Source: a virus. From it: a stretch of DNA of 26,049 nt. A program made the translations under genes and the position numbers. Shown piece by piece: positions 1-7,746 of the stretch. The first letter of the stretch is position 1, and each line of letters starts with the position of its first letter. Where the stretch lies: the IMG/VR virus record IMGVR_UViG_3300027971_000198, positions 1-26,049 of that record, one strand, 5' to 3'. The notes under the pieces were generated by a model. It made no database searches. It saw only the letters and a program-made list of their open reading frames with translations, and had not been told where the DNA came from.

Positions 1-578
1 ATACTCACGGCGTTCTGTGGATCAGACTCAGCAAACGATGCAAGGAACTGCTCCGCCAACTCCTGCGGAACGTCAGGGTGCTTCGCTGCTGCTTCACTGA
101 CCTGCTGATCAACGACCTTCATTGCCTCAGAAATTCGCTGCTCCTGCTCCATCTGCTCCTTCCACGCCTTAAGCTCACCGAGCTCAGACATGACAGGATT
201 CAATGGATCCTCTTGTTCCCCGTAGGGATCATCGGAATCTTCAAAACCCTCAATCAGTCCGCGTTCCCTTGCCGTTTCAGCAAGCCAACTATCAAACTGT
301 TCAGGGTCATTAGCAGCCAGTTCACGCAGCGCAATAAGGTTTTCAAGCTCATCACGAGGAACATCCGTCAGACCAAGGTCTTGGAATGGCTCCCACTGCT
401 TACGGAACTCTGCTGCCTCCTGAAAACGCTTCGTGACGTTTGCATCCCAATCCTTAAAGACGGGCTCGACATCACCACGAATATCCTCTGGCAACTTGTC
501 AAGGTACTCCGCGTACGGAGCTTGGCCCTGGCCTTCTGTTTCCCCAATAACCTCGGGCTGTACCATTTCCTCTGACAT
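1..578 (-). CDS. Putative phage scaffolding protein, C-terminus outside window
   Basis: The reading frame is open from an ATG at 578 to the left edge, so at least 192 residues are visible and the C-terminus is missing. The start is backed by AGGAAGG about 7 bases upstream. The protein is highly acidic, rich in Glu, Gln and Ala, and predicted helical; a coiled-coil-like stretch full of E, K, Q and M lies around residues 115-165. No cysteines or catalytic motifs are seen. Acidic, helical, low-complexity proteins directly after the portal gene are typically head scaffolds that shape the procapsid and then leave or are cleaved. The role is inferred from position and composition; a capsid gene would be expected next, beyond the edge. 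Confidence 0.6.
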   Translation of the reverse strand, partial: MSEEMVQPEVIGETEGQGQAPYAEYLDKLPEDIRGDVEPVFKDWDANVTKRFQEAAEFRKQWEPFQDLGLTDVPRDELENLIALRELAANDPEQFDSWLAETARERGLIEGFEDSDDPYGEQEDPLNPVMSELGELKAWKEQMEQEQRISEAMKVVDQQVSEAAAKHPDVPQELAEQFLASFAESDPQNAVS

Positions 579-650
579 ACGTACTTCCTTCCTGAAGCTG
601 TAACGCGGCCCTGGCCGAAGCTGTACCTGTCCCTGGCTCCACGACGTTTA

Positions 651-705
651 GCCCCTAATGGGGCGGGATATAGCCCCGGATGGGGCGAAATAAGCCCCGA
701 AGGGC
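651..705. repeat. Three consecutive GC-rich hairpins in the scaffold-gene leader
   Basis: Three short palindromes lie in a row: GCCCC-TAAT-GGGGC at 651-664, GCCCC-GGAT-GGGGC at 673-686 and GCCC-CGAA-GGGC at 694-705, with 7-8 bases between them. Read on the minus strand the last becomes GCCC-UUCG-GGGC, a stable UUCG tetraloop. They sit in the 169-base gap between the 748-1086 gene and the 578 start, so they would be in the 5' leader of the scaffold-like gene. No U-run follows, so they are not ordinary terminators; mRNA processing, pausing or stability are possible roles. Confidence 0.6.
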
Positions 706-747
706 AAGACCACAAGGCAGGTTTGACCCCGCCAAGGGTTGAAAGGG

Positions 748-1086
748 TTACTTCTTGCGGTTACGCAGCATCAAAATCGCCATCTGCGCAGCGCCCTTCA
801 TGTCCTTCGCTTCCTTCACTGGCTCCTCACTGCCCGAATCCTGCTCCTGCTTCTGCACTGCTGGACTCTCAGCGTTCTCCGTTGCGGGAGTTTCCTTGCT
901 CTCATCATGCACAGCGTTAGCTGCTTGCTTACCGGGAGAATCAGGGGCAGGAGACTCAACGTGCTCCGCGCTTGACACTGCCTTCTCAGCGTGTGAAATC
1001 ACTTCAGCCCACTTCGGGTCACTGCCATAATCAGCCTTCACCGCGTCAACGGCAGCCTTCAGATCCTCAATACATTTAGTTGCCAT
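748..1086 (-). CDS. Hypothetical acidic virion-region protein
   Basis: A 112-residue protein whose ATG at 1086 overlaps the end of the portal gene by 11 bases; AAGGAG about 9 bases upstream supports this start. Residues 1-40 look helical, residues 40-90 are a Pro/Ser/Glu-rich disordered stretch, and the tail is basic, ending in RNRKK. No domain is recognised. Its place between portal and scaffold suggests a head-assembly accessory protein, but that is only context. Translational coupling to the portal is likely from the overlap. Confidence 0.7.
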   Translation of the reverse strand: MATKCIEDLKAAVDAVKADYGSDPKWAEVISHAEKAVSSAEHVESPAPDSPGKQAANAVHDESKETPATENAESPAVQKQEQDSGSEEPVKEAKDMKGAAQMAILMLRNRKK

Positions 1087-3013
1087 TAGGCGGAGCTCCT
1101 TGCGGCCCTTGGGCCATCATTTGTTGTTGTTGCATCATCTGTTGCTGCTTCTGATCCTGCCTTTGCTGATGCATTGCTACGTGCTGCTCAAAGACCTGCT
1201 TCGCCATTGGACTAATCGAGTCATACGAAGCTGTTTTCATAAAGTCCTGATGCCCACTGATATGCGCGGAATCATCATCAAACGAATTGACTGGCAGTGG
1301 TTCACCCTTCGCAAGACGCTGGTTCTCACGATTGACCTGCTGCTCATCCTCCGACAACTCATCCACAAGGCGCTCAAGGCCACCAACGTCCCAATCCTTC
1401 AAGAACCGTGCAAGATTCTTGCCCTGCAACGGTTGACCGGACTGCACAAAGAACGTCAGTAGTTCCTGAAGGGCTGCTTGCTTTGCGGCCTTGCTCTGCG
1501 GGAACGCTGAACCAGTCTGGACAACAACATGGGTGTTATCGCGCAGCATTGAGCCACGGAAATCAAAAATGCGCCACGTAGCGTCCTGACCGGCAATACG
1601 GATCGTTCGACTGTCCGTGTAGTACTTGCTGACCAGTGTGAGGATCTTCCTGCCAGCGGCAGCAAGATTGTCCTCCATGTCCGCAACAGCCGGTCCAAGA
1701 CGAGTATCGTCAGACTCCTGCAAAAGATTGATAGCTGACGCGGCTGTAACACCCGACGGCACATTCCCAGCAGTGATCTCATGCTGTCCACTGATCTCCT
1801 GAATTGACTGCTCAATACGATCAATCTCCTGCAACACGTAACCCGGAAGTTGCGGAGCCTGCAAATACGCTGGGGCCGCATTCGGGCCATTGTTGTCGTC
1901 GTAATAGAAAATCCCACCCGGTTGAGCCATCGCGGACTCAAACGCATTCGGGTCAGCAATTGACTGTTTAGAAGCAAGCACCGTCGGATTACCCACACGG
2001 TTGCGGTTCTCAGCAATCTGACTCTTGACCTTGTTCAGTTCGGTCTGCGGGCCACGCAACTGCTCGGCAATCGAAGTAGGCCACACGCGACCAGGAACCT
2101 CAATGCCCTTAAACATCACGTACGGCATTGGGTCATACGGCTTCGTGTCCTCAAACAACACCTTGTCCGCAACCCACACAACACGCCGGCCATTCGGAAA
2201 CTCACTATTCGGCTTCTGCCACAACTCACTGATGCGAACACCCTTGTAGTTGTTCTGACCCATCATTGAGCCACCAAGTCGAGCCTCAACCAAACCCGGA
2301 TTCGCTGTCGCATCCGGTTTTGCATCATGGTTCCACCTGCGCTTCACATACTCAACAGACCTAACTGACTGCTCAATCAGCCACTCAACCTCATCGAAAC
2401 GCTCGGCAATCGGGTCAAGGAACACCTGAAACGGGCTCCTGACCTCCACCGACACATCACCCTGCTTAACACTCTTAGAAGTCACAGGAACACCAAGTTG
2501 CTGACTAATCATCTCAGGATCCATGCCCGTCAATGGAGCACCATTCGGGCCGGGGATCGGCTTCCCATCAGGGCCAACCAAGGCCTCAAACCCATCACCA
2601 ACAGTCGAATCCCAAGTCACCTTCAAAAACCCAGCGCCACACACCCTTGACCAATGCAAAGCCCTAAGGAGCTTGTCACGCATCTCAAGGTGCGTCCACT
2701 CAAACTCAAGGATCTGCTCGGCAACCAACGCAGCCTCAACATCCTCCTGATCACCCGTCCGAGGAGTCACAGTAAACACTGGCCGCTGCTTCGTCAACTT
2801 CGCAACCTCAGTCCTCACAGCAGGCTGAATACGATTGTCAACAATCGTCATTCTGTCCCTGCGCAACTGCGGCCTATACAAGTTCCGGCCATCCCAAGCA
2901 ACCCACTGCTCACCCTGGTAATACGCAAGGTTCAAAAACCACTGTGCCTCAAACTTCGACCGGGCACTCTTAGCCTGCCGAAGCTTGCCCTCAAGTTCCT
3001 TAACGTCAGTCAT
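1076..3013 (-). CDS. Portal protein (P22-like podovirus type)
   Basis: A 645-residue protein of the size expected for a P22-type portal, the dodecameric ring at the capsid vertex through which DNA is packaged and ejected. The N-terminus carries the typical motif around 'YYQGEQWV', followed by the 'NRIQPAVRTEVAKLT' region common to this family. Acidic Asp/Glu-rich strands and long helices follow, then a Gln/Met-rich tail (runs such as QQQMMQQQQ) ending in a Pro/Gly stretch. I prefer the ATG at 3013, which has GAGG 6 bases upstream, over an in-frame GTG at 3025 that has none. It overlaps the preceding small gene by 8 bases and follows TerL by two genes, the usual order. Function is family recognition; residue-level roles were not mapped. 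Confidence 0.85.
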   Translation of the reverse strand: MTDVKELEGKLRQAKSARSKFEAQWFLNLAYYQGEQWVAWDGRNLYRPQLRRDRMTIVDNRIQPAVRTEVAKLTKQRPVFTVTPRTGDQEDVEAALVAEQILEFEWTHLEMRDKLLRALHWSRVCGAGFLKVTWDSTVGDGFEALVGPDGKPIPGPNGAPLTGMDPEMISQQLGVPVTSKSVKQGDVSVEVRSPFQVFLDPIAERFDEVEWLIEQSVRSVEYVKRRWNHDAKPDATANPGLVEARLGGSMMGQNNYKGVRISELWQKPNSEFPNGRRVVWVADKVLFEDTKPYDPMPYVMFKGIEVPGRVWPTSIAEQLRGPQTELNKVKSQIAENRNRVGNPTVLASKQSIADPNAFESAMAQPGGIFYYDDNNGPNAAPAYLQAPQLPGYVLQEIDRIEQSIQEISGQHEITAGNVPSGVTAASAINLLQESDDTRLGPAVADMEDNLAAAGRKILTLVSKYYTDSRTIRIAGQDATWRIFDFRGSMLRDNTHVVVQTGSAFPQSKAAKQAALQELLTFFVQSGQPLQGKNLARFLKDWDVGGLERLVDELSEDEQQVNRENQRLAKGEPLPVNSFDDDSAHISGHQDFMKTASYDSISPMAKQVFEQHVAMHQQRQDQKQQQMMQQQQMMAQGPQGAPPNGN

Positions 3014-3230
3014 TCGAAGCCTCACTAATCACGCCCACAAGATTGAACTCATCCAGCTCAACCTCAGGCAACACAAAATCCGCTGTTTGAGCGTTCGGAA
3101 GCCGCTCCGGTGCCTGAACCCTGTCCGTAAGCTCGCGGCGCTCCACAAGCCACTCAGAACGCTCCTGATGAATCGTCCACTCCCTAACAAGGATTAGGGC
3201 AAAGAGAATCAGGCAAGGAACCCAGGTCAC
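3006..3230 (-). CDS. Small single-TM protein between TerL and portal
   Basis: A 74-residue protein with a GTG start at 3230 that shares GTGA with the stop of the upstream gene. Residues 1-15 are strongly hydrophobic (PCLILFALILV) followed by a charged, helical stretch rich in E and R, so it looks like an N-in or signal-anchor single-pass membrane protein with a soluble tail. No family recognised. Its coupling to the head-packaging genes points to late expression; role unknown (possible Rz-like or head accessory, unsupported). Confidence 0.65.
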   Translation of the reverse strand: MTWVPCLILFALILVREWTIHQERSEWLVERRELTDRVQAPERLPNAQTADFVLPEVELDEFNLVGVISEASND

Positions 3231-3553
3231 GCCGCAACCTTCCGCTTCACGGGAGCCTTCTTAGGCTCAGGACGAACCGCCAAACCAGCCTCAAGCTTCT
3301 CCGCATAAGCCTTCCACTGCTCCGCACGAACCTCACCAGCCTGAACGTCACGCTTCAACTCCTCAACCTGAGAAGGATTCACGCTCAACGCATGGGCGGC
3401 GCTCGCAACGCAACCCTCACACAACCGAAGATCATCAACTGGAATACCGCCCTGAACGCCACCCTCCCAAGCAGCACCAAGATCCACAACCTTCATGTCC
3501 GTCACAAAATTAAAACAACCCACGCAAAACGCGCCACCCTCAATAACAACCAT
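3227..3553 (-). CDS. Small protein with two CxxC pairs and coiled-coil tail
   Basis: The ATG at 3553 is preceded by AGGGAG at 5 bases, better placed than the in-frame GTG at 3559; this gives 108 residues. Two Cys pairs, CVGC near residue 10 and CEGC near residue 45, could bind one zinc ion as a treble-clef or ribbon. The second half is a charged helix (VEELKRDVQ...) followed by a basic Lys/Arg/Ala-rich tail suited to nucleic-acid contact. It lies directly downstream of TerL and is coupled to the next gene through GTGA. Function is not known; a packaging or head accessory role is inferred from place only. Confidence 0.65.
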   Translation of the reverse strand: MVVIEGGAFCVGCFNFVTDMKVVDLGAAWEGGVQGGIPVDDLRLCEGCVASAAHALSVNPSQVEELKRDVQAGEVRAEQWKAYAEKLEAGLAVRPEPKKAPVKRKVAA

Positions 3554-3562
3554 GAACACTCC

Positions 3563-5050
3563 CTAAATGAACTGCCCTGGCCCATTGCCAGAGTCATGTA
3601 CGCGCTCCCCAAGCCCCCGCAAAGACTCACGAAACATTCTTTCCTGAACACTCAAACTCTCCACGGGAACATCCACGGGAGTCAAAGGCCGCGACATCAC
3701 CACATAACGCAACGCATCCAACAAGTGATCATCACGCTTCACCGGAGCCTCACGAGCATCATTCTCACTCCGCTTAGGTGAAGCCCACCTGTACTTCTTA
3801 AACTCACTAATCAACTCCGGGCAATCCGACGAAACAACAAGCTTCCCAGCCCGCAGCCGCTCCTTCACCTTGTTAATGCCAGGACGCACAGCGTTCTGAC
3901 CCGGCGAAGTAAAAATCCCATGATCAGCAAACGTCATCTGATCACTACGCCCAGTCTGATTGTTCTTATTCCTCGACGCAGGATCAATCACCCACCACCG
4001 AGGCTCACAACCCCACCTGAGCTTCTTCAACTCAATCTCCTTACACACCTCCGAGATCGTGTGCCCCTGCAAAGCAAGCTCATCAAACACAACAAGATTG
4101 TCCTCAGCGTCAAGGTAAGCGAACACCACAGCGGCCATATGACGAATCCCAGGGTCAATCCCACCAAACACCTCGGCACCCTCAGGCAAAGCCCTCACAG
4201 ACGGCACAACGTGCGCCTCAGGACTGAACTCGCTGTACACAAGGCCAGCAAAGTGCACAAACAACCCAGACTTACGAGCCTGACGCTCCTCATCCGAATA
4301 CTCAGCCAACACCCTGACCTTCGTCCGCTCATCCAAGTGAGGGTTGTCATCCATGTCAACCAACACCACAGTCGCACCCTTCAACCGCTGTTCCTGAAAC
4401 GGAACCCAAACATCGTCATACATCCACGACATACCCCTCAACGGAGTCATCGTGAACACCTCATCACCGCCGTAATCAATCAAACGCGCCAATGACTCCC
4501 GACGAATGTCCTGACGCGGCTCCTCATCGTAATGAACCCTATGCAAAGCAGCACCACCAAACTTGTCCAAATCCTGATCGTTCGACATGAACTGAAACCA
4601 AGACCCGTTCGCAAACCGCAACACGCGCAAACGCTGATCAAACGCCTTATCCAAACTCCCACCAGCCAAAGCACCAGGAGGACACCACTCCCTAATCTTC
4701 TGCAACACAACCTGATCCAAAGTCTGACCCAAATCAGGAGTCACAACACGACAATAAAACGGAGGAACCCAACGCTTAAACCCCCTCAAATGCACAGGCA
4801 CATCCCGCACATCCAAAGCCTGAATCAAATCATCAACAATCCCAGCCGTCGTCTTACCCGACCTATTACCCCCCAAAAACACCTTCAAATCCTCACCCGA
4901 AGCATGAAACACAACCTGCTTCACATGAGGCACATAAGCCTCCAAAGGATTCCGAGCCCGAACACCCTCCAACAACCGCAACTCATCCTCAACCACCCTC
5001 CGAGTAGCAGCATCAAGCGAACCCAACACCGATGGGTCAATCTTAAACAA
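3563..5050 (-). CDS. terL: Terminase large subunit (ATPase plus nuclease)
   Basis: A 495-residue packaging motor protein. The ATPase domain shows a Walker A, GGNRSGKTT at about 60-68, a Walker B, VHYDEE at 172-177, and a coupling-type motif FTMTPL near 200. The C-terminal RNase-H-like nuclease shows GGIDPG near 297-301, FDEL near 322-325 and DDHLLDALRY at 440-449, giving the usual acidic triad. It cuts concatemeric DNA and pumps it into the procapsid through the portal. The start is TTG at 5050 with GGAG 4 bases upstream; the frame stays open upstream, so the exact start is uncertain. The small subunit is not adjacent; a candidate lies at 23207-23713. Confidence 0.9.
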   Translation of the reverse strand: MFKIDPSVLGSLDAATRRVVEDELRLLEGVRARNPLEAYVPHVKQVVFHASGEDLKVFLGGNRSGKTTAGIVDDLIQALDVRDVPVHLRGFKRWVPPFYCRVVTPDLGQTLDQVVLQKIREWCPPGALAGGSLDKAFDQRLRVLRFANGSWFQFMSNDQDLDKFGGAALHRVHYDEEPRQDIRRESLARLIDYGGDEVFTMTPLRGMSWMYDDVWVPFQEQRLKGATVVLVDMDDNPHLDERTKVRVLAEYSDEERQARKSGLFVHFAGLVYSEFSPEAHVVPSVRALPEGAEVFGGIDPGIRHMAAVVFAYLDAEDNLVVFDELALQGHTISEVCKEIELKKLRWGCEPRWWVIDPASRNKNNQTGRSDQMTFADHGIFTSPGQNAVRPGINKVKERLRAGKLVVSSDCPELISEFKKYRWASPKRSENDAREAPVKRDDHLLDALRYVVMSRPLTPVDVPVESLSVQERMFRESLRGLGERVHDSGNGPGQFI

Positions 5051-5506
5051 GGGACTCCAACACCTTTCAGGAGGGGATGAATTTGTACAGGGGACTCCGG
5101 GACTCCGACGACGCGACGGCCTGGGCCGACCCTACCCCCCCCCTGCCTGCGCTGCGAGCCGTCACCTTTGAGCCGTCGGTGTCGTGTTTATCGTCCGGGT
5201 TTGATGGTGACGTTCCCGCAGCGGGAAGGGGTAGCCGCTGCACCCGTTGACACTTCCGCCGGCGGGGTACTAGCGGGGTACACCTATAACCAGGGCAGGG
5301 GGGCGGGCATAGTTTCCCCGAGCTGATCGGCGGCCCGTTAGATACACGCGCGCGCGGGCCGATCGGTGCGTGAGTACGGCGCGGGAACTAACCCGCCCTA
5401 TGCACTATCCCTACACCTGCTTGACACCTAAGCGGCGTTAGTGTACGTTGTGTTCACCTACGCTAACCGGCGTTAGGTAATAACCGACCAGATAGGGAGA
5501 CATACC
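5051..5506. promoter_or_regulatory. Divergent control region between TerL operon and plus-strand operon
   Basis: No convincing gene lies in these 456 bases. It holds three GGGACTCC copies near 5051-5107, a run of nine C (5135-5143), the perfect palindrome TTCCCGCAGCGGGAA (5213-5227), a GGGGTAC direct repeat near 5265-5281, a GC-rich imperfect hairpin near 5324-5363 containing CGCGCGCG, and two TTGACAC elements (5247 and 5421). It must drive the late operon leftward and the small-gene operon rightward. Confidence 0.6.
5421..5449 (+). promoter_or_regulatory. Sigma-70-like promoter for the plus-strand operon
   Basis: A perfect -35 hexamer TTGACA (5421-5426) is followed after 17 bases by TACGTT (5444-5449), a fair -10. 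The octamer GGCGTTAG occurs inside the spacer (5434-5441) and again downstream in the palindrome CTAACCGGCGTTAG (5463-5476), a likely operator. The clamp-like gene starts at 5507 after GGGAG. Confidence 0.6.
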
Positions 5507-6130
5507 ATGTCAGTAATCGAACGTGAAGTAACTGAAGTTGTAGCGGCCCCGGTAAGCGCTAGCTATGTCAAGTGTGAAGTTCCCGTATGGAAAGCGGCAA
5601 GCACTGATAAGACCAGGCCGGCATTGCGGGGAGTTGGTTTCGCTAGTCGTGACGGCGTTACGTATTGCGTAGCTACCGATAGCTATATGCTCGCAGCGGT
5701 GCCGGTGGAAGGTGTACCGGCGGAATGGTGCGGCGCTATTGTTCCGCTAGAAGCTGCAAAGCTGTGGCAGAAGTCAGGCAAGCGCAATACGCCCGCGCCC
5801 GTATTGACTATTGACCGCGCCGCGAATACGTGCACCGTAGTTACCGACGACGGCGCTACTAGTTTCGCGCTAGTGGAAGGGGCCGCGCCTAAGGTAATAG
5901 AATTGGTACCCGATAAATACCTGGCAGATAGCTTCGATACGTCCCCGGTACTTGGTGAGTTTGGCTTGAACCCGTGCCTAATGGTTAGTGTCATGCAGGC
6001 GCTAGGCGGCAAGCTCGGAGTCCGTGTTAGGTCAATCGGGGCGACCCGTGGGCTATTCGTACAAGCGCGGAATAGTAATAAGGGCTACCTCCCCGGATTT
6101 GCCCTGGTGATGCCTATCAAAGTTGATTAG
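5507..6130 (+). CDS. Sliding-clamp-like (beta-clamp) protein, short form
   Basis: A 207-residue protein with GGGAG 7 bases before its ATG. Residues 36-66 (RPALRGVGF ... VATDSYMLAAV) match the beta-clamp pattern 'RP.L.GV.F ... ATD.YRLA', and the C-terminus 'FALVMPIK' (198-205) resembles the 'LVMPVR' end of DnaN domain 3. The middle (LTIDRAANTCTVVTDDG) fits the paired beta strands of clamp domains. At 207 residues it is just over half of bacterial DnaN (about 365), so it would hold two clamp-like folds instead of three. A clamp tethers polymerase to DNA; a phage version might replace or block the host clamp. The assignment is by pattern memory, not search. It is the first gene of a coupled operon behind a strong promoter. 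Confidence 0.5.
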   Translation: MSVIEREVTEVVAAPVSASYVKCEVPVWKAASTDKTRPALRGVGFASRDGVTYCVATDSYMLAAVPVEGVPAEWCGAIVPLEAAKLWQKSGKRNTPAPVLTIDRAANTCTVVTDDGATSFALVEGAAPKVIELVPDKYLADSFDTSPVLGEFGLNPCLMVSVMQALGGKLGVRVRSIGATRGLFVQARNSNKGYLPGFALVMPIKVD

Positions 6131-6140
6131 CCCTATCGGG

Positions 6141-6194
6141 CGACACGGTGCGAGCCGCTCCCCAAATAGGGGGGCGGCTCTATTCCGTGCCGAA
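6141..6194 (+). other. Structured intergenic element, copy 1
   Basis: CGACACGGTG (6141-6150) is followed by a 12-bp stem, 6152-6163 pairing with 6169-6180 around the loop AAATA with one G-U pair, and then TATTCCGTGCCGAA (6181-6194). The outer CACGG can pair with CCGTG to close a longer stem. The same layout recurs at 7668-7719. The downstream T content is low, so it is not a classic terminator. Confidence 0.6.
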
Positions 6195-6225
6195 TTGGTA
6201 CGGGCTAACGCCTAAGGGGGCAATT

Positions 6226-6438
6226 ATGGAAGTAGCAGAGACGCGGACAATAGGTAAAGCTGACGCGCGGGAGAATTGGCAATTAGAAGCGGAAGCGCGC
6301 GTTATTGACACGAATACGGGCCGGGAAGGGTGGCTGCTGTGTTCCCGCATGACGGGTACCTGGTCCGTTGAGTTTGATAACGATAACGGGCGGCTAACGC
6401 TAATTGATAGCGGCATGGAATTGGAGCCCGTCCGATGA
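6226..6438 (+). CDS. Hypothetical protein
   Basis: The ATG at 6226 sits 5 bases after AAGGGGG and gives 70 residues; an upstream in-frame GTG at 6148 would run through the folded intergenic element and lacks a ribosome site. The protein is acidic and beta-rich, with an EAEAR segment encoded by the GCGGAAGC repeat sequence of this module and a WLLCSR core. No domain recognised. It ends in the ATGA that starts the next gene, so the pair is coupled. Confidence 0.6.
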   Translation: MEVAETRTIGKADARENWQLEAEARVIDTNTGREGWLLCSRMTGTWSVEFDNDNGRLTLIDSGMELEPVR

Positions 6439-6800
6439 TCGCCAGCGCGTTATTGCCATTAGTGGAAGCGGAAGTGGTCGCCGGCGTGATCGTCGGGGGG
6501 CTATACGTTCACGGGCGCGTTACTGGTAAGCGGACATTAGCGCGGGTAGTCAAGACTGCCGAGATACTCACGGGGGCGGTCGGGTGTAGTTGGAAGCGTC
6601 CGCGCGAATTGGCGCGGGCCGTATGGCGCGGGTCAGCGGAGGCGCTGCCGAAATTCTGCCGGCTAGTGATCGTGCCGGGCGTGTTCTGCCCTATTCCCGG
6701 CCCGGTTGACGAGTCAGCGGCGGCGGTAGCGGTGTGCCTGGTCGCCGTTAGCCCGGCCCTAAGGGTGAAGGTGTTAGCGGCGTGGGAAGCGTCAGCGTAG
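6435..6800 (+). CDS. Hypothetical hydrophobic protein, possibly membrane-associated
   Basis: A 121-residue protein starting in the ATGA shared with the previous stop. Residues 1-25 form a hydrophobic segment (LLPLVEAEVVAGVIVGGLYV), a basic middle follows (KRTLARVVK ... SWKRPREL), then a second hydrophobic stretch at about 96-115. A 'VPGVFCPIPGPVDE' segment is distinctive and reminds me of small actinobacterial membrane proteins, without a known function. Membrane location is inferred from hydrophobicity only. Confidence 0.6.
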   Translation: MIASALLPLVEAEVVAGVIVGGLYVHGRVTGKRTLARVVKTAEILTGAVGCSWKRPRELARAVWRGSAEALPKFCRLVIVPGVFCPIPGPVDESAAAVAVCLVAVSPALRVKVLAAWEASA

Positions 6801-6825
6801 CCCTATAACCGCGCCCTAACGCATC

Positions 6826-6880
6826 GCGGAGGCGGAAGCGGTGCCAGGGGCCGGGGGTAATCGGGGAGGCGGAAGCGGTA
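6826..6880. repeat. Two copies of the GGAGGCGGAAGCGGT dispersed repeat
   Basis: Copies at 6828-6842 and 6865-6879 lie in the non-coding gap before the 6985 gene. The same 15 bases also occur inside genes at 8937-8951 and 9415-9429, with degenerate versions at about 8413, 8593, 8735 and 9780. Confidence 0.75.
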
Positions 6881-6907
6881 ACCCCGTGCAACAACTCCCA
6901 CTACCGC

Positions 6908-6937
6908 TTGACACGCTAACGATAGGTGTAGTAAAAA
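6908..6937 (+). promoter_or_regulatory. Internal promoter of the plus-strand module
   Basis: TTGACA (6908-6913) is followed after 18 bases by TAAAAA (6932-6937) in the only AT-rich patch of this gap. The start TTGACACGCTAAC resembles the 5421 promoter, TTGACACCTAAGC. The 6985 gene begins 48 bases downstream. Confidence 0.5.
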
Positions 6938-6984
6938 TTACATTAGGCGCGAATAACCGCGCAAATACGAAGGGATAGAACACA

Positions 6985-7341
6985 ATGCAAGCAACAATTA
7001 GAGACCAGTTCAGCAGCGGCGGCGGGCGACTTATCGCCTACGTAGATCTACCCGAGGCGGCGCGGACTCGCACCGATAAGGGCGACCAGGTAACGATCCG
7101 GGCAACGTGGCACGGCGGGCGACTCGTTGAGCTAGACACCGGATACGGCGATATATTCGACGTAATCGAAGCGGACGGGTGGCGGTGGGACGGTAACGGC
7201 GGCGTACCGCGTGACCAATTTATCCCCGAGAACCTGCGCGCCACGCTAGCCGCGTGGATCGCGGAAACTAACCGCGAAAACCTGCACGGAACTTTAGTAG
7301 CTTGCGGCGACTTTGCCGCCGACCGATTCGGGGCGCTCTAA
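6985..7341 (+). CDS. Hypothetical protein
   Basis: A 118-residue protein behind its own promoter, with AAGGGAT upstream of the ATG. It is acidic and Trp/Gly-rich in the middle (DGWRWDGNGG), with a helical C-terminal half. No family recognised. The stop and the next ATG share bases as TAATG, so translation is coupled to the following gene. Use of CTA (Leu) codons matches the rest of this module and differs from the flanking minus-strand genes. Confidence 0.6.
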   Translation: MQATIRDQFSSGGGRLIAYVDLPEAARTRTDKGDQVTIRATWHGGRLVELDTGYGDIFDVIEADGWRWDGNGGVPRDQFIPENLRATLAAWIAETNRENLHGTLVACGDFAADRFGAL

Positions 7342-7667
7342 TGGTTACGCGCAGCAGGTGGGCAGACCCGTGCGAGACGGGCGGCTATTGGTTTTGCAGT
7401 ATGTCGGACGTAGAACACGCCAACCATGACGCGGGCGGGCACTTCTTCACCCCCGAGGCGCGGCGCTGGTTCGGATCGCGCATAGGGCGAACGCTCTACG
7501 GCGGGCGGTGGTTCGTGTCAAGCGAACTCAACTACGCCGGCGGGCGCACCTGGAAAGTACGCCGAGCGTTAGCTAACGGGCGGATAGAGACGGAAAGCGA
7601 ACACGCAACACCCGAGGCGGCACGGCGCGAAGCGACACGCCTAGCGCGTGACCTGCACGGCTCCTAG
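7341..7667 (+). CDS. Hypothetical actinobacterial small protein, GGRWFVSSE type
   Basis: The ATG at 7341 overlaps the previous stop as TAATG and gives 108 residues; an upstream in-frame ATG at 7302 lies deep in the previous gene. The centre, 'RWFGSRIGRTLYGGRWFVSSE', followed by a beta strand pattern 'WKVRRALANGRIETES' and a helix rich in Ala/Arg, recalls small proteins with a 'F.SRI..YGGRYFVTSEQ' signature that I have seen in actinobacterial genomes and mobile elements. Their function is unknown. Confidence in the gene is moderate to high, in the family low. Confidence 0.6.
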   Translation: MVTRSRWADPCETGGYWFCSMSDVEHANHDAGGHFFTPEARRWFGSRIGRTLYGGRWFVSSELNYAGGRTWKVRRALANGRIETESEHATPEAARREATRLARDLHGS

Positions 7668-7719
7668 CGACACGGTGAAAGCGGCTCGCCTAGCGCGGGC
7701 CGCTTGATTCTGTGCCGAA
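7668..7719 (+). other. Structured intergenic element, copy 2
   Basis: CGACACGGTG (7668-7677) matches copy 1 exactly. A 7-bp stem follows, AAGCGGC (7679-7685) with GCCGCTT (7699-7705), then GATTCTGTGCCGAA (7706-7719), 12 of 14 bases as in copy 1. The outer stem keeps pairing because the C-to-T change turns a G-C pair into G-U. Confidence 0.6.
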
Positions 7720-7746
7720 CGGTTCAGAGAAACGAAAGGACAAACA

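Noticed and set aside
651-705. CRISPR-like short array
   Set aside because: The repeats are 12-14-base palindromes with 8-base spacers, far below CRISPR sizes, and no cas genes are present; they are hairpins.
3920-5080. Long plus-strand open frames opposite TerL (191 and 182 codons)
   Set aside because: They lie antisense to a motif-complete TerL gene, are rich in His/Pro/Thr/Arg as expected from the complement of its codon bias, and have no ribosome sites.
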